DNA of 18,860 nucleotides from Phenylobacterium sp. (lineage in GTDB: Bacteria; Pseudomonadota; Alphaproteobacteria; Caulobacterales; Caulobacteraceae): assembly GCA_028698405.1 (NCBI GenBank), contig JAQVDF010000002.1, forward strand, positions 1-18,860, in the 5' to 3' direction. The translations under genes and the position numbers were made by a program. Positions 1-6,732 of this stretch are shown in pieces (the first letter of the stretch is position 1; the number at the start of each line of letters is the position of its first letter). A model generated the notes under the pieces. It made no database searches. It was not told the origin of the DNA and worked only from the letters and a program-made list of their open reading frames with translations.

Positions 1-1021
<1,021 letters not shown>

Positions 1022-1155
1022 GGGATCGGACTTCGTTTCGAAGAGTCAGCTACGGGCGCGCGGACGCGCAGGCTCGGGGAGGCGGCTTAGCCGCGGCGCC
1101 ATCGCCAAGTATCGACCGTACGAGCCATGCCCATGCTCCTAGGCGCTCCCCGCGG
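1022..1155. other. murJ-trpS spacer with two small inverted repeats
   Basis: No gene is seen in these 134 bases. They hold CTTCG-TTT-CGAAG at 1031-1043, close to the trpS start, and GCGGC-TTA-GCCGC at 1082-1094, a 5-bp stem with a 3-base loop. Neither is followed by a T-run on the minus strand, so they are not standard intrinsic terminators. They could shape the trpS leader or attenuate transcription between murJ and trpS. This is inference from symmetry only. Confidence 0.3.
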
Positions 1156-2790
1156 TCAGGACAAGTCCGCAGACGGCGCCGCGGCGGCCTCGCCCTTGCG
1201 CCGGCGGAAGGCGGTGCGGATCTCGGCCGGCGTCACCCCGCCGAGCGCCAGCAGCAGCCCCCCGTAGAGCAGGGCGCCCACACCGCAGACCGCGACCAGC
1301 GACAACTCTTTGGCGCCGTGCGCCAACACCGCGTCCAGGGGCGCTTCCCAGACCGGCCGGAAGTGCGAGGCGGCGGCCAGCGCCACGCCCATGATCGCGC
1401 TGGCGGCGCAGATGCGGGCCATCTTCGACATCGCCCGCCTGGTCGGCCGGTAGACGTCTCGCCGCCACAGCGCCCAGGCCATCTGCGCGACGGTGATCCA
1501 GGCCGCCGTGCTGGTGGCCACCGCGACCCCGGCCAGGCCGATCAGCGGGAACAGCGAGACGCCTAGGGCAATGTTCACCGCCACCGAGATCAGGCTGAAC
1601 TTCATCGGCGTCCTGGTGTCGTCGCGGGCGAAGAAGGCGGGCTGCAGGATGCGCAGCAGCACGAAGGCCGGCACGCCCCAGCCGAAGTGCAGCAAAAGGT
1701 TCGCAGCTCCGGCCGCGTCGGCGGCCAGGAACTCGCCGCGGGTGAACAGCCCGTCGATCAGGAAAAAGGGGATCGAGACCAGCGCCGCGGCGGCCGGCAG
1801 GCTGAGCGCCAGGGAGAACACCATGGCCAGGTCCATGGAGCCCTGCGCCTCGTCGTGGTCGTTGCGCTGCAGCGCCTGGGCGAGCCTGGGGAGCAGGGCG
1901 ACGCCGATCGCCACGCCCACCAGACTGAGCGGCAGCTGGTAGAGCCGGGCGGCGACCTCGTTCCAGGTCCGCCCGCCGGCCACCTGCGAGGCCAGTATGC
2001 CGGTGATGAAGATGTTCACCTGGGTCGCGCTCTGCGACAGCGCGTTGGGCCCGCCGATGCGGATCAGCTGCTTCATCTCCGGCGTCAGGCGCGGCCGCAC
2101 GAGCCGGATGCGGGCGCCCGTCTTGCGCGCGAACCACCAGACGATGGAGGCCTGCAGCAGGCCCGCGACCAGCACCGAGAACGAGGCCGCGTAGGCCGCC
2201 GCCACCGGCTCCTTCTGAGGCAGCACGGCGGCCAGATTGCAGATGTTCAGGATGGTCGGATAGAGCGCCGAGACCGCGAACCGCCCGCGCGCGTTCAGCA
2301 CGCTGGCGAACAGCGAGGCGATCACGATGAACGGCAGGTACATCATCGTGATCTGGGTCAGCACCACCGCCAGCCGGAACTTCGCCGGCTCGTCCACGTA
2401 GCCCGGATTGATGGCGTACATCAGCCACGGCATCGCCAGCATGCAGACCACGGCGATGACGATGGCGGCGGCGGCGACCGAGGCCAGGGCGTCGGAGGCG
2501 AAACGGTCGGCATCGGCCTCGCTGTCGGTCAGCCGGCGCGAGTAGCTGGGCACGAACGCCGCAGTGAACGCCCCTTCGGCGAGGATCCGCCGGAACAGGT
2601 TTGGAAAGGCGTTGGCGGTGTAGAAGGCATCGGCCGCGATGGTCTGGCTGGCGCCCAGCACGGCGGTGATCACCGCGTCGCGGGCAAACCCCAGCACCCG
2701 GCTGACCATCGTCCCGCCGGCGAAGATGATCGACTGGAGCATCATGCCGCCGCGGCGGACAGGGCTCTGGCGGGCGGGGGCGTCAGTCAC
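1156..2790 (-). CDS. murJ: Lipid II flippase MurJ (MviN family)
   Basis: Inner-membrane flippase of the MOP/MviN family that moves the peptidoglycan precursor lipid II to the periplasmic face. The start used here is GTG at 2788-2790, giving 544 residues against about 510-530 in the family. The N-terminal segment GGTMVSRVLGFARD carries the conserved arginines. It is followed by the FRRILAEGAF loop and many hydrophobic helices; the RILQPAFFARDDTRTPMK segment is also typical. The C-terminus is a charged tail (FRRRKGE). The frame stays open to a TTG at 2874, but that codon lies inside the large palindrome and is an unlikely start. The double ATG at 2740-2745 (529 residues) is another possibility. 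No candidate has a clear Shine-Dalgarno, so the start is uncertain while the function is not. It lies downstream of glnD and upstream of trpS on the same strand. Confidence 0.93.
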   Translation of the reverse strand: MTDAPARQSPVRRGGMMLQSIIFAGGTMVSRVLGFARDAVITAVLGASQTIAADAFYTANAFPNLFRRILAEGAFTAAFVPSYSRRLTDSEADADRFASDALASVAAAAIVIAVVCMLAMPWLMYAINPGYVDEPAKFRLAVVLTQITMMYLPFIVIASLFASVLNARGRFAVSALYPTILNICNLAAVLPQKEPVAAAYAASFSVLVAGLLQASIVWWFARKTGARIRLVRPRLTPEMKQLIRIGGPNALSQSATQVNIFITGILASQVAGGRTWNEVAARLYQLPLSLVGVAIGVALLPRLAQALQRNDHDEAQGSMDLAMVFSLALSLPAAAALVSIPFFLIDGLFTRGEFLAADAAGAANLLLHFGWGVPAFVLLRILQPAFFARDDTRTPMKFSLISVAVNIALGVSLFPLIGLAGVAVATSTAAWITVAQMAWALWRRDVYRPTRRAMSKMARICAASAIMGVALAAASHFRPVWEAPLDAVLAHGAKELSLVAVCGVGALLYGGLLLALGGVTPAEIRTAFRRRKGEAAAAPSADLS

Positions 2791-2849
2791 GGGCCGAATG
2801 TCTGCGCTGAGCCGCTTCACCCGGTCAAGCGCGGGCGCACCTTGTCGCA

Positions 2850-2928
2850 GGGTGACAGGTAGCGCTGCGCGCAACCAGTCACCGGCAGCTCTTCGGTGAC
2901 TGGTTGGCCGAAGGCCTACCTGTCACCC
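2850..2928. repeat. 79-bp near-perfect palindrome between glnD and murJ
   Basis: The outer 13-mer GGGTGACAGGTAG (2850-2862) is the exact reverse complement of 2916-2928. The inner 13-mer CAACCAGTCACCG (2872-2884) is the exact reverse complement of 2894-2906. The nine bases between the arms on each side (2863-2871 and 2907-2915) pair at only four positions with each other. Each can instead fold on itself as a tiny 3-bp hairpin (CGC-TGC-GCG and GCC-GAA-GGC). A 9-base loop lies at 2885-2893. The element begins 8 bases after the glnD stop. On the minus strand no T-run follows, so it is not a classic terminator. It could be an mRNA-end stabiliser, a Rho-related processing site, or a dispersed palindromic repeat. 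Only one copy was seen here. Confidence 0.9.
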
Positions 2929-2936
2929 CTCCCCCA

Positions 2937-5759
2937 CTACCGCGCGACGCTGGCGCGGGCCTTCTGGAGGTTGGGACGGGGCTTGGCGGGCGCGGCCTCG
3001 CCTTCCTGCAGGGCGGTGAGGAGGCGGGCTTTCAGGGCGGTCATCCGGCGGGGGTCGCGCAGCTTCTCGCCGAGGGCGTCGGTGACGTAGAAGGCGTCCA
3101 CCGCCCGCTCGCCGTAGCTGTCGATGTGGGCCGAGACGATGGTCAGGCCGGCGTCGGAGATGGTCCGCGCCAGGGCGCCCAGGAGGCCGGGCCGGTCGCG
3201 CCCGGAGGCCTCGACCACGGTGGCGGTCTCCGAGGCGTCGTTGTCCAGCATGACGGTGGGCGTGATGGCGAAGGCGGCGGCCCGGCCGTAGTCGGCGCGC
3301 CGCCGCGGCTCGGTGCGGATCGCCTCGCCCCTGGCGGCCGCCTCCAGCGCCTCGGCGAGGCGGGTGAGCGAGGCCGGATTGTCGGCGCCGTAGGGCTGGC
3401 CGGCGACGTCCTGCACGTAGAAGACGTCCAGGGCCTGGCCGAGCCGGGACGTGAACACCCGCGCGCCCAGCACGCTGGCCCCGGCGGCGGTGATGCAGGT
3501 GGCCAGGTCGGCGAACAGCCGCGCCCGGTCGCGGGCGGCGACCACCAGCTCGGCCGCGCCCTGGTCGGCGCGCACCTTGGCGGCGGCGGCGGCCCCCTTC
3601 TGCCGCTCGGCGCGGGCCGCGAGTTCGGCATGGACGCGCATGTCCTCGTCCGAGAAGCCGGCGAAGTAGGCGTCTTCCATCGCGCGGGCCCAGTCGGCCG
3701 CTTCGGGCGCGGCCTTGATCAGCCGTTCGCGGGCCGCGAGGGCGACCACCTCGTAGTGGCGACGCACGGAGCTGGCCTCGGCGCCGCGACCGCCGCGGAA
3801 CACCGACTCGGTGGCGTTGTAGAGCTCGCGCAGCAGCTGGCCCTTCCAGCCGTTCCACACGCCCGGGCCCACGGCGCGGATGTCGGCCACGGTAAGCACC
3901 AGCAGGAGGCGCAGCCGCTCCGGGCTCTGCACGATCCTGGCGAAGTCGGTGACCGTACGCGGGTCGCTGACGTCCCGCTTCTGGGCGTAGTCGCTCATCA
4001 CCAGGTGATGCTCGACCAGCCAGGCGACCAGCTCGACGCGGCGCCGGTCGAGGCCCAGCCGCTCGCAGGCGGTGCGGGCGGCCCTGGCGCCCGCCAGCTC
4101 CTGGCCGCCCTCCCCGCCCTTGCCGGTGTCGTGCAGCAGCATGGCCAGGAACAGGGCTTCCTTGTCGACGATCAGCGGCATGATCGCCGTCGACAGCGGG
4201 TGGTCGTCGGCGAACCGGCCGCCGGCGATGTCGTTGATCACGCCCACCGCCCGCAGGGTGTGCTCGTCCACCGTGTACGAGTGGTACATGTTGAACTGCA
4301 TCTGCGCGACGATGCGCCCGAACTCGGGGACGAAGCGGCCGAGCACGTTGGCCTCGGTCATCATGGTCAGCGTGCGCTGCGGGTCGCGGCTGTGGGCCAG
4401 GATGTCGAGGAACACCCGCGCGGCGGCCGGGTCGCGGCGCACCTTCGAGCCGATCAGGCCGGAGAGGCGGGTGGCGGCGGTGAAGGCGTCCGGGTGCAGG
4501 TCGAGGTCGCGCTGGTCGGCCAGGCGGAACAGCCGCAACAGGTTGACCGGGTCGGACTCGAACGTCTGCGGCCCGTCGATGTTCAGTCGGCCGCCCTCTT
4601 CGTGGAAACCTTCGTCCAGCTTCTTGCGCTTGGGCCGCCCGCCCGGCAGCAGCCGCGAGAAGCCCTTGGGCTCGGACTTGACCCGCTCGGCCTCCAGCTT
4701 GGCGGCGAACACCCGGGTCAGGGCCCCGACCTCCTTGGCGATCAGGAAGTAGCGGCGCATGAACCGCTCCACCGCGGGGGCGTCACCGCGGTCTCCGTAG
4801 CCCATCCGCCTCGCCAGTTCCGGCTGCAGGTCGAAGGTCAACCGCTCCTCGGGCCGCCCGGTGGCGAAATGCAGATGGCAGCGCACCGCCCAGAGGAAGT
4901 CGAAGGCGCGGATGAAGGCGGTGATCTCGCGCCGCTCGAACATCTCGAGCTGCAGCACGCCCTCGACCCGCTCGGCCTCGGCCGGGTGCAGGTACTGGCC
5001 GATCCAGAACAGAGTGTTGAGGTCGCGCAGGCCCCCCTTCCCCTCCTTGACGTTGGGCTCGACCATGTAGCGCGAGGCGCCGGCCCGCGCGTGGCGGTCG
5101 TCTCGCTCCTTCAGCTTGGCGGCGACGAACTGGGCCCCGGTGCCCTTCACCACCTCGGCGCGGAACCGGCGCTTGAGCTCCTCGGCCAGCTTCTCGTCGC
5201 CGGTGAGCCGGCGGGCCTCCAGGATGGCCGTGCGGATAGTGTAGTCCTCGCGGGCCAGCTTGATGCACTCGTCGATGGTTCGCGAGGCGTGGCCGACTTT
5301 GAAGCCGAGGTCCCACAGGGCGTAGAGCATGTACTCGATCACCTGCTCCACGTGGGCCGTCTGCTTGTAGGGCCGCAGGAACAAGAGATCGATGTCGGAG
5401 AAGGGCGCGAGCGTGCCGCGCCCGTAGCCGCCCACCGCCATCAGCGCCAGCCGCTCGCCCTCCGTCGGGTTGCGGGCGCGGAACACGTGCACGGTGGTGA
5501 AGTCGTAGAGGGCGGTGATCACCTCGTCGGTGACGCCGGACAGGAGCCGGGCGGTCTCGATGCCGCCGGCCCCGGCCTCCAGCCGCTCCTTGGCGATCAT
5601 CCGGCCGCGGAACAGGGCCGACTTCAGGATCTCCAGCGCCCTGCGCCGCTGCTCGGCCTCGTCGCCGATCGCCTCCAGCGCGGCGGCGGACAGCTGCGAG
5701 CGCAGCTTCACCCCGTCGACGACGTATTCGAGGCGGGTCGGGCGAAGGCGCGGGGGCAT
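2937..5759 (-). CDS. glnD: PII uridylyltransferase / uridylyl-removing enzyme GlnD
   Basis: Bifunctional cytoplasmic nitrogen sensor: it uridylylates the PII protein when glutamine is low and removes UMP when glutamine is high. The 940 residues are slightly above the usual 890-930. The order of domains is canonical. The nucleotidyltransferase motif GGYGRG is at residues 110-115 with SDIDLL at 121-126, carrying the metal-binding Asp122 and Asp124. The HD hydrolase domain has His543-Asp544 in LLHDTGKG. Two C-terminal ACT domains for glutamine sensing follow, near residues 735-815 and 850-925 (recognisable as VFYVQDVAG and VDAFYVTDALG). The ATG at 5757-5759 fits the family N-terminus, although the ribosome site is weak. 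It heads the glnD-murJ-trpS run, and a very large palindrome follows 8 bases after its stop. All key residues are present, so it should be active. Confidence 0.97.
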   Translation of the reverse strand: MPPRLRPTRLEYVVDGVKLRSQLSAAALEAIGDEAEQRRRALEILKSALFRGRMIAKERLEAGAGGIETARLLSGVTDEVITALYDFTTVHVFRARNPTEGERLALMAVGGYGRGTLAPFSDIDLLFLRPYKQTAHVEQVIEYMLYALWDLGFKVGHASRTIDECIKLAREDYTIRTAILEARRLTGDEKLAEELKRRFRAEVVKGTGAQFVAAKLKERDDRHARAGASRYMVEPNVKEGKGGLRDLNTLFWIGQYLHPAEAERVEGVLQLEMFERREITAFIRAFDFLWAVRCHLHFATGRPEERLTFDLQPELARRMGYGDRGDAPAVERFMRRYFLIAKEVGALTRVFAAKLEAERVKSEPKGFSRLLPGGRPKRKKLDEGFHEEGGRLNIDGPQTFESDPVNLLRLFRLADQRDLDLHPDAFTAATRLSGLIGSKVRRDPAAARVFLDILAHSRDPQRTLTMMTEANVLGRFVPEFGRIVAQMQFNMYHSYTVDEHTLRAVGVINDIAGGRFADDHPLSTAIMPLIVDKEALFLAMLLHDTGKGGEGGQELAGARAARTACERLGLDRRRVELVAWLVEHHLVMSDYAQKRDVSDPRTVTDFARIVQSPERLRLLLVLTVADIRAVGPGVWNGWKGQLLRELYNATESVFRGGRGAEASSVRRHYEVVALAARERLIKAAPEAADWARAMEDAYFAGFSDEDMRVHAELAARAERQKGAAAAAKVRADQGAAELVVAARDRARLFADLATCITAAGASVLGARVFTSRLGQALDVFYVQDVAGQPYGADNPASLTRLAEALEAAARGEAIRTEPRRRADYGRAAAFAITPTVMLDNDASETATVVEASGRDRPGLLGALARTISDAGLTIVSAHIDSYGERAVDAFYVTDALGEKLRDPRRMTALKARLLTALQEGEAAPAKPRPNLQKARASVAR

Positions 5760-5983
5760 CGGGCGGCTTTCGGACGGGGACGCTGAGGAAGAGATATAGG
5801 CGAAGGCGGGCGGCGGCGTCAGTCGGGGCGGAATGGTAAACCCCGCGCGGATAGCCCGCGCCGGCTATCGCCCGGAAATCGCCACCAAAAGACCCCGGGC
5901 GTTAAGCGCGCTTAAGCCTGCCGCTTAACCAGCATCTCACCTCGCGTGGATATTTTGGGCGCAACTGCGAAGGTTGGACCTCC
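5760..5983. other. Divergent intergenic region between glnD and the small membrane protein
   Basis: These 224 bases separate glnD (minus) from the small plus-strand gene and must carry the glnD promoter. Apart from the TTAA-rich block described separately, I see no confident promoter or gene. The stretch 5841-5877 is rich in short GC palindromes (for example ATAGCC...GGCTAT at 5850-5867), which may form a weak hairpin in the glnD leader. Confidence 0.4.
5902..5930. promoter_or_regulatory. TTAA-rich block, possible regulator site
   Basis: Three TTAA tetramers stand in an otherwise very GC-rich spacer. The first two form the perfect 14-base palindrome TTAAGCGCGCTTAA at 5902-5915, and the third starts TTAACC at 5925-5930. 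TTAA pairs are the half sites of the cell-cycle regulator CtrA in Caulobacterales. The known CtrA site is TTAA-N7-TTAAC, and here the gaps are 6 and 9 bases, so this is not a consensus CtrA box. It lies about 55-80 bases before the small membrane gene and 140-170 before glnD, a sensible place for regulation of either. Confidence 0.3.
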
Positions 5984-6127
5984 ATGCCCAGGTTCGAACT
6001 CTATCGGAAGGCCGACGACGTCCGCCGCCAGCGCTCGGGCGCCAGCGGGGCGCGCATGTTCGCCGTCATGCTGCTGCTCTGGGCCGCCATCCTGCTGTGG
6101 GCCAGCCAGGTGGTGTTCGGGCTCTAG
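5984..6127 (+). CDS. Small single-pass membrane protein, 47 residues, unknown function
   Basis: I do not recognise this protein. ATG at 5984 opens a 47-residue frame ending in TAG at 6125-6127. It has a charged, basic N-terminal half (FELYRKADDVRRQR, residues 4-17). One strongly hydrophobic segment follows at about residues 25-46 (MFAVMLLLWAAILLWAS then QVVFGL), so it should sit in the inner membrane with its N-terminus in the cytoplasm. An AAGGTTGGA stretch 8-16 bases before the ATG is a weak ribosome site. Codon choice is strongly GC in third positions, as expected for a real gene. It is the only plus-strand gene among the first nine kilobases, and its stop overlaps the stop of the convergent HAD gene in the sequence CTAG. 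The alternative is a chance frame, but composition and the hydrophobic block argue against that. Confidence 0.72.
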   Translation: MPRFELYRKADDVRRQRSGASGARMFAVMLLLWAAILLWASQVVFGL

Positions 6128-6732
6128 CGCAGCGACAGGCCCGCCCGGGCCAGCACCGCCTCCAGCGGCTCGGTCCCGTCCCAAAGCACCGCCGACCAGC
6201 CGGCTGCCCTGGCCCCCTCCACGTTGCGCGGCGAATCGTCGATCAGCACGAGGTCGGCGGCGCCGAAGCCGGTGCGCCGCTGCACCGCGGCCCAGAACTC
6301 CGGATCGGGCTTGGCGCAGCCGAGCTCGGCCGCGTAATGGATGGCGTCGAAGCGCTCCTTGAGGCCGAGCGCCTCCCACAGGTGGCGGGCGCGGTGATGT
6401 TCCTGAACCGTCGCCAAGTGCAGCGGAAAGCCCGCGGCGCGCCAGGCGGAAAGCTCGTCCAGCATGGCGTGATTCAGCCGGCCGTCCTTCTCGAACCAGT
6501 AGTCGACGAGCTCGCGGGCGCTGACCTGCGGAGCGATCTGCGCCAGCACCGGCTCCAGCCGCTCGAACAGGTCGGCGCGGCCGTGGACGATGTCGTGGAA
6601 GTGGGCCGCGAAGAACCGTTCCTGCAGCACCTGCGCCGGGATTCCCAGGTCGGCTTCGAGGTCGGCGTCCCAGCGGCGCCCGTCCGGGACCTGGACGACG
6701 ACGCCGTCGACGTCGACCATCAGCGCCTTCAC
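6124..6732 (-). CDS. HAD-superfamily hydrolase (subfamily IA phosphatase)
   Basis: A probable cytoplasmic small-molecule phosphatase of the haloacid dehalogenase superfamily, 202 residues, substrate unknown. All four motifs are visible. Motif I is DVDGV at residues 7-11 (nucleophile Asp7, acid/base Asp9). Motif II has Thr108 in HLATVQ. Motif III has Lys141 in GCAKPDPEFW, and motif IV has Asp165-Asp166 in LIDDSPRN. A helical cap between motifs I and II (about residues 15-90) fits subfamily IA. The start is GTG at 6730-6732, which overlaps the mutS stop as GTGA. That fixes the start and implies translational coupling with mutS. The frame continues upstream through mutS, but that part is a shadow. 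Its 3' end overlaps the convergent small gene by four bases (CTAG). A repair role is only a guess from position; many such enzymes clean up phosphorylated metabolites. Confidence 0.9.
   Translation of the reverse strand: MKALMVDVDGVVVQVPDGRRWDADLEADLGIPAQVLQERFFAAHFHDIVHGRADLFERLEPVLAQIAPQVSARELVDYWFEKDGRLNHAMLDELSAWRAAGFPLHLATVQEHHRARHLWEALGLKERFDAIHYAAELGCAKPDPEFWAAVQRRTGFGAADLVLIDDSPRNVEGARAAGWSAVLWDGTEPLEAVLARAGLSLR

Noticed and set aside
2904..5786. A 960-residue plus-strand open frame opposite glnD
   Set aside because: It is the antisense shadow of glnD in GC-rich DNA: it is low-complexity (rich in Gly, Ala, Arg, His, Gln) and has no recognisable motif, whereas the minus strand carries all GlnD motifs.
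5902..5928. Consensus CtrA binding site
   Set aside because: The TTAA gaps are 6 and 9 bases, not the required 7; kept only as a possible variant site.
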